DNA of 64,000 nt from Heterodera schachtii (Eukaryota; Nematoda; Chromadorea; Rhabditida; Heteroderidae), in the NCBI GenBank assembly GCA_023374025.1, contig SIJG01000073.1, positions 90,663 to 154,662 of the forward strand, read 5' to 3'. Within the stretch, counting starts at the first letter, position 1; each line of letters begins with the position of its first letter. A program made the translations under genes and the position numbers. Shown here one piece after another: positions 55,147 through 64,000 of the stretch. The notes below the pieces were generated by a model, which was not told where the DNA came from, did not search any database, and saw only the letters and a program-made list of their open reading frames with translations.

Positions 55147-56903
55147 CTACTGGTATTTTATTTTAAAAATAATTACTAGCTTTTCCTCCATCCAAATGGC
55201 AACGTGATTTGCTATCTCGCTCAAAAGCATCTCAATCGTCTGCAGTTCTTCTTCAGTTTCTTTGGGTTTTCCTTGATTGGAAATGTTGGCACAATTTGCA
55301 GCAAAAATGGACTGAAATTAATTATATCATTTAATTTATTTTGTTTAAAAAATGATTTTATTCTTTTATTTTCTAATTAAATTAAATTTGCTTTTAATTT
55401 TATTTTTAAAAAGTGATCAACATACATCTTTTATCAGGTCCAGTCGCAGAACTTCCGCAAAATGAAAAAGCTGATCTCGTTTCCATTCATTTCCTTCAAA
55501 TATTGTTTTAACCAACAACTGAATTAGTAAAATACATTAATTATTTTGAAAATTAATTAAATTAGACATCAGTAAATTGAAATAGTTGTTCATGCAAAGT
55601 CCGCAGTGTTTCTTGAATGTTCTGACTACGTTTCGCGGAAAAAACGACTTAAATGACAAATTAATTGTTTGCAGTTAATTGTAATCTTTAAATACTTTTT
55701 TCCAATTTTTGACGAACAATTCCAAACGAGGATTTTCCCAACAAAGCTAAAAAACTCAATTGCAATAAGATTTTTAAAATTTTTTCCTACATTGTTTCAC
55801 CAAATCATGCCCAAACCAAACGCTTGTCAGATTTTTTCTGCGATTTTTTTCCAATTGACTAAAAAGATCAAAAACGTCAGCATAATTTTCAGCTTCATCA
55901 TTCGAAGGCAACGGACAGTTGTCGTACAAACGTTCTTTTAGATACTGTAATTATAATAAGTATTAATAATGATAAAAAAAATTTTATCTTATGCCGAAAA
56001 TTTATTTAAGACAATTTAAAATTAATTTTTTTATTGTTTTAAAAATAAGATTTCAGCCAAGGGTAATTTTGACATTAATCCAAAATAAAATAACAAATTA
56101 AATATAAATCTTTTTGAAGATTAATTGCTTTAAAATAAAAATTTATAAATAAGTCCTATATTTTTCCTAGGGTTGTTTGCTTATAAGAGTAAAATTTTTG
56201 ATGAAAAATAAAGCTTTTGGAGGCCTTGCGATGCGATAGCGCGCGGGTAATTTTTTTATAATCTTAGTTCAAATTGATTACGGATGTTATTCTAAAACTG
56301 ACAAAACTTTGCATGTTTGAAGGCAGTTTAAAAAAAGTTTTAGAGAACCGAACAGGGAAATTTTGAAAATTTGGCTTTATTTGTTAACAGATTTTCAAAA
56401 AATTGCAATTTTGCCAAAAAATCAATTAAAAACATATCGTGGCAATGTTCTTAGGAAAATATTCAAAAATAAAATCCTATCCATGGTAACGAACAAAATT
56501 TTGTTGAAAATAATTGCTATTTTCTTATAACCTATTAAAAATATATATTTTTCATTTATAATATTTTTCATACAATTAAGACGTCATGCGGGGAGTTCCT
56601 GTCATTACATCGCTCAATGAATTGAGCTCTGTAGGAACTTCGATTTGCATATGGGTCAATCATCTTTGAATGAAAACGTTCGATTCCATTCAAGGCATGT
56701 GAAACACTCTTAAATTTTATTGTTATTCAAATTACTTTTTAAATATTTTAAATAAAATGAATAATTTCGACCTTCCAATCATCAGACACCAAAAAATATT
56801 TGATTTCATTTGTGTGCGCTTGAACATGTCTTGACAAAGCAGCAAATTTAGAAGTCACAAATTTTTGCAGTTCTTTGATCGCTTTGAATTCCTCAGATTC
56901 AGG
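55147..56903 (-). CDS. Unidentified multi-exon gene lacking its 5' end
   Basis: Seven exons join without frame conflict: 56903-56772, 56708-56583, 55944-55791, 55746-55696, 55647-55568, 55518-55426 and 55311-55147 (stop). The protein (at least 266 residues) is helical: FKAIKELQKFVTSKFAALSR, LNGIERFHSKMIDPYANRSS, YADVFDLFSQLEKNRRKNL, NIQETLRTLHEQLFQFTDLL, LIKDSIFAANCANISNQGKP, LLSEIANHVAIWMEEK. Three donors are weak (GTCGAA, GTCTTA, GTCTAA). No ATG is found upstream before 57118, where a duplicated HTH segment begins, so the 5' end may have been displaced or lost. I do not recognise the family. Confidence 0.55.
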
Positions 56904-57117
56904 CTAAAATATAATTAATAGAAAATATAAAAAATCTATTTTTTAAATTTAAAAAAATATATAATGTTTATACTATATAAAATGGAATATTAGAATGAAT
57001 AAAAATAATATTTTAATTATTAGAAAGGTTCTTCAAAAATTGATCGGAAAACGAAGGAAAAAATTAAAATATTTCTACAAAAATTACGGGAAAGGGGATT
57101 AAAACCCAATAATTTGC

Positions 57118-57960
57118 TAAAATACCATAAAAGTAAAAAGAATTTTTCTTTAAATCATAAAATAAATTATACATATTCAGATGATCACAAATTAAGAAAG
57201 GTGAAAGAATATTATGAAATTAAAGAATCAAATCCGAAAATGAGCGACGAAATAATTGCCAAAAAATTGGGAATTTCACGAGAAACTCTGAGAAAGTGGA
57301 AAAAGAAATTTGCTACCACTTGATCACAGTGATTTAATTTGTCAATGCTTTCCTAGATTTATATAAAGTATTATCCATCGTTTATACACTTTATATTTGG
57401 GATAAAAATTTAAGTGTCGAAGTTTGAAAAAGACAATTTTATTTACAAAATATATAAAACAAAATAAAAAAAATTATAATTCAAAAATAAAAATTAATTT
57501 CGTTTTCAATTTTTTAAAATTTCATTTCGAGTTCGGTTCCGAGTAGTGAGTTAGTTTCGCCCAATCCTTAGCAGGGCCAACCAAGAAACACTGAAATGAG
57601 TACAAAATCTAAATTAAACAGAATCAAAAAAGACAGAAAACATTGTTTTGTATTTTATTTTGAATTGATTAAATTAATAATTTTTTCTGTTTTTTGTATG
57701 CATTTCCATGATTCCCCTGCTTATTGATTGAATAAGTAACTTTATTACCTTTATTTTATCCAACGAATAAAAATATGTTTGTTTGTTTTTTAATTTATTT
57801 TTACAAAATACGAAAATTCAGGAAAACCCAGTGGCATTTATAGGCACTTTGGGTTATTCGGGATTTATTCCAAAAAAATTTTTGGGGAACAAGGGGGTCG
57901 CGATCCCAGTAGGCGCTACAAAAATTGTGAAAATTTGATTGTGATTTGTTGCCATACTTT
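57118..57960 (+). repeat. Second copy of the 46106-46950 segment
   Basis: Direct repeat, near identical. Its HTH fragment (57114-57323) reads IIAKKLGISRETLRKWKKKF and has the family intron unspliced in frame; without a 5' exon it is a pseudogene piece. The segment starts inside the gene, not at an element end, which suggests duplication by recombination or repair rather than transposition. Confidence 0.8.
57124..57323 (+). pseudogene. HTH-family 3' fragment
   Basis: Last HTH module of the secreted HTH family with stop ATT|TGA-type end FATT; starts in the middle of the penultimate exon (YHKSK). One residue differs from the 46 kb copy in the recognition helix region (LGISRET against LRISRET). 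Confidence 0.6.
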
Positions 57961-58077
57961 CGCCAAAAAATGGCAAATTTTTGCTATTTTGAGACAATTA
58001 GCGACCATTTTTACATTCAAAAGTCTTTTTTTTGCGACATTTTTTCAAAAAAAATTTTTTTTAGCCGGGGGGAGTAA

Positions 58078-58101
58078 GGCGGCGCCTGTAGGCGCCGCCG
58101 G
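58078..58101. repeat. GC-rich near-palindromic dispersed repeat core
   Basis: GGCGGCGCCTGTAGGCGCCG then CCGG; perfect arms with a 4-base loop. Confidence 0.8.
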
Positions 58102-58317
58102 GAAAAATTTTTTAATTTTTAATGCGACTTGATAACAGATTTTCACCAAAAAGACCAATTTTGCATGGCAAATTTAGAACAACTTTGGAATCCTTAGGGG
58201 GAATTTTTTGGGATTTTTAATTAATTTTTTAAGAAAATTTGTTAAAAATCCTTCACAATTTTCCCTATTTTCCCTTTCGCTGGCGACCCCCCCCCCACCG
58301 AAATGGTCATCCTTAAC

Positions 58318-58745
58318 AGTGTAAAAATTTCTCGGTTTCCGAGACTAAAAACCCGAGACCGGGAAACGAGATGGAGAAGCGAAAAAGCCGAGAAATTTCA
58401 CGAGTCGAGAACCGAGAAACTGAGACTCTCGCACATCCCTAGTGTACACCATTCAAAGATATATCAATGCTTTCAAAGGATTTGTAATATTCATCGATCA
58501 TAGCTTTTATATTTGTGATAAAAATTTACGTGTTCAAATACCCGTGTTCNATCAGTTTTGTTTAAAAAATGTGTTCAAAATTCAATAATTTTCCTCTTTT
58601 CCCACTTCGTTGGTGACCCCCTCACCCCGAAATTGTCATTCTTAATAGTGTAAAATTTCTCGGTTTCCGAGACTAAAAACCCGAGAGCGGGAAGCAAAAA
58701 AGCCGAGAAATTTCCCGAGTCGGGAACCGAGACTCTTGCCATCCC
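58318..58745. repeat. Two CTCGGTTTCCGAGA word-repeat elements
   Basis: 58318-58440 and 58650-58745 both begin GTGTAAA..TTTCTCGGTTTCCG, continue with ACCCGAGACCGGGAA-type words and end in (GC)(A)CATCCCTA. A third copy is at 46.98-47.03 kb. The single ambiguous base (n) of the window lies between them at about 58550, next to CGTGTTCAAATACCCGTGTT. Confidence 0.65.
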
Positions 58746-58769
58746 TACCTCTTTCCTTCTCTATTTTCA

Positions 58770-58925
58770 ATTGCCCTTTCCTCTCTCTGTCTCTCTCTCT
58801 CTCAGTCCCTTTGTCTCTCTCTCTAAATCACTCTCTCTCTCTCTCTCATCTCAGTCCCTTTGTCTCTCTTTCTCTCTCCCACTGTTGTCTTTTGTTTTTT
58901 CATTTGTCTCTCGATTTTCTCTCTT
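58770..58925 (+). repeat. CT-rich microsatellite
   Basis: Imperfect (CT)n with TCTCAGTCCCTTTGTCTCTC interruptions. Open frames over it (Leu/Ser repeats) are artefacts. Confidence 0.85.
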
Positions 58926-59114
58926 TGTCCCTTTTCTCCCAATATTTCTTTGGTTGGGGACGGCACATAATTTGCCGGACTTAAAATTCGCTCCCATACA
59001 ATCGATTGCTCCTTTCTCATTTCTTCGCTCCCATTCAAATCAAACATTTATTTTTTCTTTTCATACCAATCACATTTTTATGCGTCCAAAATCATTATTA
59101 ACAGCTAAGTGAAA

Positions 59115-59575
59115 GCCGATAATAGTGAAGCTGGTGCCCCCCCCCCCTTTTTAGAATAAAAAATTTTTTCTTCTAAAAAGTGAAAACACATTTTATGGGG
59201 GTTTGAGGGTCGCTGATCACGAATATGACATTAATTTCGATCAATTTCGAACCCCTGACCCGAATTCGAACGTAAAATCAAAAGTTCAAATTTTTCCATT
59301 TTTAGTCTAAGAATGTTTAAATGACCTTTTACTGAAGCACTAATGATATTCAGTTCGTTTTCGTGTATTTAAACAAAGTTTGAAGCAAAAATCTGAAAAT
59401 CGAAAAATTTTCGACTTTTTGTTCGAACTCGCGTCCGGGATTCGGAATTGATCGAAATGAATGTCATATTCATAATCTACGACCCTCAAAACCCCATAAG
59501 ACATGTTTTCATGACTTTTAGTAAAAAATTTTTATTACAAAAAGGGGGGGCACCAGCTTCACTATTACCCGACTT
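59115..59575. mobile_element. Miniature inverted-repeat element, poly-C type
   Basis: Left: ATAGTGAAGCTGGTGCCCCC, right: GGGGCACCAGCTTCACTAT, with inverted inner parts (GGGTCGCTGATCACGAATAT near left; ATTCATAATCTACGACCCTC near right). Same family as 31231-31556 and the insertion in the F-box-like gene. Confidence 0.8.
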
Positions 59576-60009
59576 TTTTCTCCGTTCGTTGGCAAAAAGA
59601 AAGTCTGTAATTAAAAAACCCGTACAGGAATAGAAGTTGATTATTATTTAATTTTAGTTTAAAATTTATCGGACGCATAAAAATTGATGGGACGCACAAA
59701 AGTCGATTGGACGCATAAACTTGATTAAATCACTTTTTATACGCATATTTTGCAATTTTATGTGCATATAATTCCGAGCCCTAGGCATTATCATACCAGA
59801 TTATCAGTTTGTAAATTTACACAATTAATTATTTAAATGAAATTTCTAACTATGTATACCTAAATGTCTACATTCTTTTTTCCCAAAGGCGTTTTACTTT
59901 TTTTTAAATTTAAATAAAAATTATCTCATATTGTAAATTTAATTGAATAATTTTAAACAACAGGCAAAATTTTTGAATATTTTTTTGTAAAAAAAAGAAA
60001 TTCATCTCT

Positions 60010-60155
60010 TCTCATGGCTCGTATTCTCGTATTTTTATGGGCGTCTCGTCTCGTATCTCGTATTTTATTTTGATCCGTTTTTTCTCGTATCTCGTATTTT
60101 ATTTTTGATCCGTTTTTTCTCGTATCTCGTATTTTATTTTCCCTTTTTCAACATC
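60010..60155 (+). repeat. CTCGTAT word-repeat element
   Basis: TCTCGTATCTCGTATTTTAT repeated with spacer TTGATCCGTTTTT (three long units), ending AACATCCCTGG. Confidence 0.75.
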
Positions 60156-60240
60156 CCTGGTATACATAATGCTATATAAAATAAATAACCTTTTTTAATT
60201 AAATATTTTTAAACATTTTTTTCGATATAAATTTTTCAAA

Positions 60241-60814
60241 ATGATTTCTGCTAATGGTGGCAGCAGCACCGCCAAAGTATTGAAATGTCTGATGTGTGGC
60301 CAGTCAGAGTCCCGCAGCACGTTTATGGCACATATTGCAGAACATTTGTAAGAGCAATAATTAAAATGACTAATTACTGTACCCGAAAATACAGTAACCC
60401 ATTAAAAAAAATTAATTTAAAGGAATTATCGACCTCACCAATGTGGCGAATGCGAGTTCCGATCAGTGACTGCTGAACAAATGGCGGACCATGAAGCAAC
60501 CACTGAACATGTTGGACAGTTATATGTAAGTTTAATGGGTTCAACCATTAATTAATACATAATTAGGCATAATTTCAAAAATTAATTAGGCATCACCTAA
60601 TCCCTATTTGGATCGGCTGTGCCGTTTTGTGTACAACGACTGCGATTTTGGCGACAAAAATGGGGGTCTTGATAAAGTTTTGGCGCGCAAATTGGTCAGC
60701 ACAGCTGATGAGGAGCAGCAGATCATCCGCCAAGCGGTTGGCACAAAATCCGTGTCTTGTAATAGGATGCGAGTCTTACAATTAGAAACGGAAATGACCC
60801 GCGATTGGTGTTGA
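60241..60814 (+). CDS. Small C2H2 zinc-finger protein, three exons
   Basis: Exons 60241-60347, 60423-60525 and 60590-60814 (phases 2 and 0, GT-AG) give 144 residues. Two fingers are visible: CLMCGQSESRSTFMAHIAEH (CxxC...HxxxxH, exon 1) and CGECEFRSVTAEQMADHEAT (CxxC...H, with TEH following, exon 2). Exon 3 continues with a region LDRLCRFVYNDCDFGDKNGG, then a helical, Arg-rich end and stop. No frameshift. Probably a nucleic-acid-binding protein; target unknown. Local GC content is higher than in flanking repeats. Confidence 0.65.
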
Positions 60815-60974
60815 AAGTGTTTTGCCATTTTGTGTCATTTTTAGCAGATTTCTTCTAAAATTGTGGATTTTTTTGAAAAATTTGGGTGAGGCTGGGGGGG
60901 GGGGTACCAGAAAGGAAAATAAAAATTAAGCAATCAAATGTTAAAAATCTTTTTCTGTTTACTTCTTGGAATCA

Positions 60975-61362
60975 GGCCCGTATCCAGAAAAAATTTCGGG
61001 GAGGGCACCTTTTTTTTTTTTGCTCTTCGGGCCAAAAACTTTTTTATGCTAGTGTTATTTTCAAAATCTTCAGCGAGGAGCCAAACAAACAAAAAATACT
61101 AGTGGTTTTGCGCCGAAAAAGCACTATTTTTCCATTTTGGGCTCAAATTTTCAAAAAATAATGAATTGGGGCCCGGCGGTGCCGATAGGCGCCGCCGGGA
61201 AAAATTTTTGGAAAATTAAATGCAATATGATAAGAAAATGTGCAAAATTTTCAGAAAATTTGCCCATTTTTGCTTGAAAATTTTTTGATTTTTCATTTCG
61301 GGGGGGGGGGGGGGGGCACGTGCCCCCCCATCCCCCCCCCCCCCCCCTAGATACGGGCCTGC
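60975..61362. mobile_element. Inverted-repeat element with CAGGCCCGTATC ends, nested GC palindrome
   Basis: Left end CAGGCCCGTATCCAGAAAAA; right end CTAGATACGGGCCTG. Contains a GC palindrome (61173-61198) and a G tract followed by CACGTGCCCCCCC and a C tract. It sits about 70 bp upstream of the F-box-like gene start. Confidence 0.75.
61173..61198. repeat. GC-rich near-palindromic dispersed repeat core
   Basis: CCGGCGGTGCCGATAGGCGC then CGCCGG; the best copy, followed by GGAAAAATTTTTGG. Confidence 0.8.
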
Positions 61363-61429
61363 TTGGAATGCAAATAAAGTTTAGTTAACAATCACAACTT
61401 ACGACAAACTTGTGCAAATTGCAACAAAA

Positions 61430-63267
61430 ATGAGCAGACGGTAAGGAATTCATCGAAAAATTAAAATTTTTATTTAACCATTTTTTCCATGTTTCAGTTG
61501 GATATGTAACGACCTGTGGATGGACATTTTCCCATCTTTTGACCATGCTCAACTCGGACTCAAAATGGCACTGATTTCCGACCGTTTCGATGTTTTGGTG
61601 GACACGCATTTCGATGGAAAAAGCGAATTGACAATTTGGCAACCAATCGAAATTAGCAAGGACGAAGGAATGGCAAAACTTTTTGTGGATCAAGATTTTG
61701 AGGGATTTCCATTGCCGGACCGTCCGCTGCCCATCAAAATTCGCTTTAAGGACCTTCGGATTGAGTAATTCAAATATTTAAATACAGAAAACCAACTATC
61801 TAATATGGTTTCTATTTTTCAGTATTCCATCAATTTTTTCCATCTTTTTTCAGGTACATTGACTATTCCGTCATTGAATTTCTCCGTGCCAACAAACACA
61901 TTTGGGACAAAAGTGGCACCGATTTACGTTTGTATGTGTTTACAGGCGACACTGAAGAAGAGGACCGGATTTGGGATGTTTTGGCCCGTGAAATTTGGCC
62001 AATTTTTGCGCCAAACATTCGCAATTTGGACTTTCCTAATGCCAATGTTTTGGACTATTTACATCGTCTGATTTCGCCAACAATTCTCACTGATCTTGAT
62101 CAATTGAATTCAATCACTTCCTATGGACTGTTCCCCTATGCAATTGGCGATGATTGGCCAAATGCAACAATTTCTGCCGGACAAATCTTATCCAAATGGG
62201 TGCACACGCCGAGCAAAGATGGCCAACCTAAGGAATTGCATCTCCATGATTGTCTCGGATGGATCAACTTTTTCGAAGAGGTGGTGGTCCACATTTTATT
62301 TCATCATATTTTTTTTTAAATTTTGTTTAGACATTTCTCTGTGCCACCACTTCTGTCGCTTACAATATTCGAATTACTTTTTCTTACACAATGCCAACCG
62401 AACCATTTGAAGTGGTGAACGAACGGACCAATGAGAAGCTGATACTGTGGGAAGAATCGACAACCCTGAAGAATGGGTGTCCCTAATTTAACTTTTTATT
62501 TTGGGATCAAAATCAGTTTTGGCCGATTTTCGAGGGCGCTGATTGGTATCCCCCCCCCCCCCCTTTTGGAAAAAAATATGTTTGTTTTCAAAAATCATGA
62601 AAACATGTTTCCAAGGGTTTTTTGGGTCGCTGATCACGATTACGGCATCCATTTCGGCCAATTACGGATCCCCGGACCCGAAATCGAACAAAAAATTGAA
62701 AAAAAATTTCCAAGATATACGTTAAAACCGGACAAATTTTGTCGTAAATTGCGCATTTTTATCCATTTAACAATTAAAGTATAATTTTACATCAAAATAA
62801 ATAGTTTGTTAAATAAATTAGAAGCTTACCCCAAAAAATCCATTCTTGAAAAAAAACAATTCAATTTATGTTCGAATTAGGGTCCAGGGTTCGGAATTGG
62901 GCAAATCAGAGTTTAGATTCGTAAGCAGCACCCTTGAAAACCCCTAAAAGATGGCTTTGAGCCCAAGATTTTAAAAAAAAATTTAAAATTAGTGACACCC
63001 ATTCTTCAGGTCCGAGCATAATTGGCTGCTGAAGCGATTTCCAATAATTGTTGGGGAGACGGCGGCGACGATTCAGCGGAAGAAAGACGACAATTTGAAC
63101 GATGTCCACTTTAGTTTGTGGGGTAACATCAATAAATGCATTGGGTAAGAGCAGCAGCAACGGAATTTGATTTTGTCGGAAAAATGATTCACCAAATTCA
63201 AATGGCACTAAATTTTAGGCCATTGTCGCCAGCAGCGGAAGAAGAGAATGAAAAAGCGGACGAATGA
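61430..63267 (+). pseudogene. F-box-like family gene interrupted by an inverted-repeat element
   Basis: Exons: 61430-61440 (11-nt start exon MSR), 61498-61764, 61854-62280 and 62331 onward. The start RWICNDLWMDIFPSFDHAQL then GLKMALISDRFDVLVDTHF is F-box-like; then YIDYSVIEFLRANKHIWDKS, DVLAREIWPIFAPNIRNLDF, SPTILTDLDQLNSITSYGLF and KWVHTPSKDGQPKELHLHDC, all hallmarks of the expanded cyst-nematode family. Exon 4 reads to EESTTLKNGCP and stops at 62486 inside a ~540-bp inverted-repeat element. Homology resumes beyond it (RSEHNWLLKRFPIIV ... NKCIG), followed by an intron (63145-63218) and a last exon ending SPAAEEENEKADE at 63267. As read the protein loses its C-terminal ~65 residues, so truncated function is possible. 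Confidence 0.75.
62472..63012. mobile_element. Miniature inverted-repeat element inserted in the F-box-like gene
   Basis: Ends are inverted: left CTGAAGAATGGGTGTC..TAATTT, right AAATTAGTGACACCCATTCT then TCAG. Inside, a C tract and GGGTCGCTGATCACGATTAC near the left pair with sequence near the right, as in the copies at 31.2 and 59.1 kb. Coding homology of the host gene is present on both sides, so this is an insertion. Confidence 0.75.
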
Positions 63268-63455
63268 AAGCAACGAAAATTAATTATATTTGAGAAATGG
63301 TCGACGATCTCACCCAATTGGACTTGTAAATTGATGCTCTCGTTTTATCTCAGAAATCTCTCTCTTTCATTTGTTGGTTCTTTCGTTCGAATTTCAATAT
63401 TGTTACCCCATTTCCGCCCGAAATTGACATATAAAACTTATTTTTTTGCGTCGCC
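63268..63455. other. 3' flank of the F-box-like gene
   Basis: No feature seen between the gene end and the LINE fragment. Confidence 0.3.
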
Positions 63456-63613
63456 CTTTTAAAAAAAAACAGGGGCCAGCGGCTTCTTACAACATATAAA
63501 ATAATTCATGGTTTCACTCACTTAGATCCAAATTCCATGTTAAAACGCACTAATTTAAATACTAGGAATAAATCCTTTTCTCAGTTTAAATTCCAATTTT
63601 CAATCTAAAAAAT
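63456..63613 (+). mobile_element. Non-LTR retrotransposon (LINE) 3' fragment
   Basis: One frame reads RGQRLLTTYKIIHGFTHLDP then LKRTNLNTRNKSFSQFKF before a stop. The pattern YKIxHG..xLD......TR matches the C-terminal end of reverse-transcriptase ORFs of LINE elements. No RT catalytic motifs are present; a degraded 3' end. Sequence to 64000 after this shows nothing clear. Confidence 0.5.
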
Positions 63614-64000
63614 TATCCATGTCTTTCGTAAATCGATCAGTTAAAATTTGCCCGGCCCGCATTCTCCCACACCATATCCATCAGCAATTGTACCGTGTGC
63701 TGTACAGATAATGGGAAATATTTTGTAATTAATTGAAATTTATAACAATCTTCAAAATTTTATCCGGCGTCATCAATAGGACTTCGAATTTCCAATGGAT
63801 TTTTAATAGCACTTTGATCCCATAATCCGAAAATTGTCCAATTATTGGGCCAAAGGTAAATATTGATCATAGGCCCCAAACTCAAAATGCTTAAAAACGG
63901 TCAGAATCGATGTAAAAAGGTTCGAAATGGGTTGGAAAAATAGAATTAGGGGCGCGCTTGCCCTTTTTCAGGATGAAAAGTGCCGAAAATGGAGTGCCAA

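Noticed and set aside
58736..59112. Leu/Ser-rich open frames
   Set aside because: Translation of a CT-rich microsatellite; no start context or splice sites.
1..64000. tRNA, rRNA or other structured RNA genes
   Set aside because: No B-box/A-box pair or rRNA core sequence was recognised by eye; a covariance-model search would be needed to exclude them.

Overview
The window is nuclear DNA of a nematode, most likely a plant-parasitic cyst nematode (Heteroderidae, Globodera/Heterodera-like). The grounds are strong AT richness, spliced genes with 40-50 nt introns, several copies of an F-box-like family I recognise from Globodera annotations, genes with signal peptides and low-complexity or HTH bodies, and dense short inverted-repeat elements. 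The species call is inference.

1-12.4 kb is most of a Maverick/Polinton virus-like transposon, cut at the left by the window edge. In order on + it carries a conserved small protein, a second conserved protein, a retroviral-type integrase, a penton-like minor capsid candidate, a small pX/pVI-like virion protein, a double-jelly-roll-type major capsid protein, an adenain-type cysteine protease and a signal-peptide/transmembrane glycoprotein. The last + gene, with its own TATA box, is a stand-alone Argonaute-type PAZ domain. A protein-primed DNA polymerase B in 11 exons lies on -. Several single-nucleotide frameshifts (second ORF, integrase, major capsid start, three in polB) mean the copy is either recently dead or carries uncorrected assembly indels. 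No packaging ATPase is visible and the left terminus is outside the window.

12.4-31.6 kb is repeat-rich and gene-poor. It holds F-box family relics in a head-to-head pair around a 15-bp minisatellite, the 3' part of an unidentified gene, two secreted Cys-rich ET/Ly6-like paralogues (one broken), two paralogous one-pass membrane proteins, a small secreted protein, two more F-box relics, and miniature inverted-repeat elements.

32-38 kb contains small genes, including a tandem pair of putatively secreted proteins (one intact with a GC-AG intron, one frameshifted with a PGQGQQY repeat). 40.8-50.1 kb is dominated by putatively secreted proteins built from helix-turn-helix modules: a seven-exon gene whose introns are all phase 1, and a second family carried on a large (~2.1 kb arm) inverted duplication, with a further copy at 57 kb.

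50.9-53.7 kb is a SPRY-domain gene between ~0.6 kb inverted repeat arms. 55-57 kb is an unidentified multi-exon gene lacking its 5' end. 60-64 kb has a small C2H2 zinc-finger gene, an F-box-like gene interrupted near its 3' end by a ~540 bp inverted-repeat element, and a LINE 3' fragment. A GC-rich near-palindrome (GGCGGYGCC...GGCGCCGCC) recurs at least nine times and marks another dispersed repeat family.
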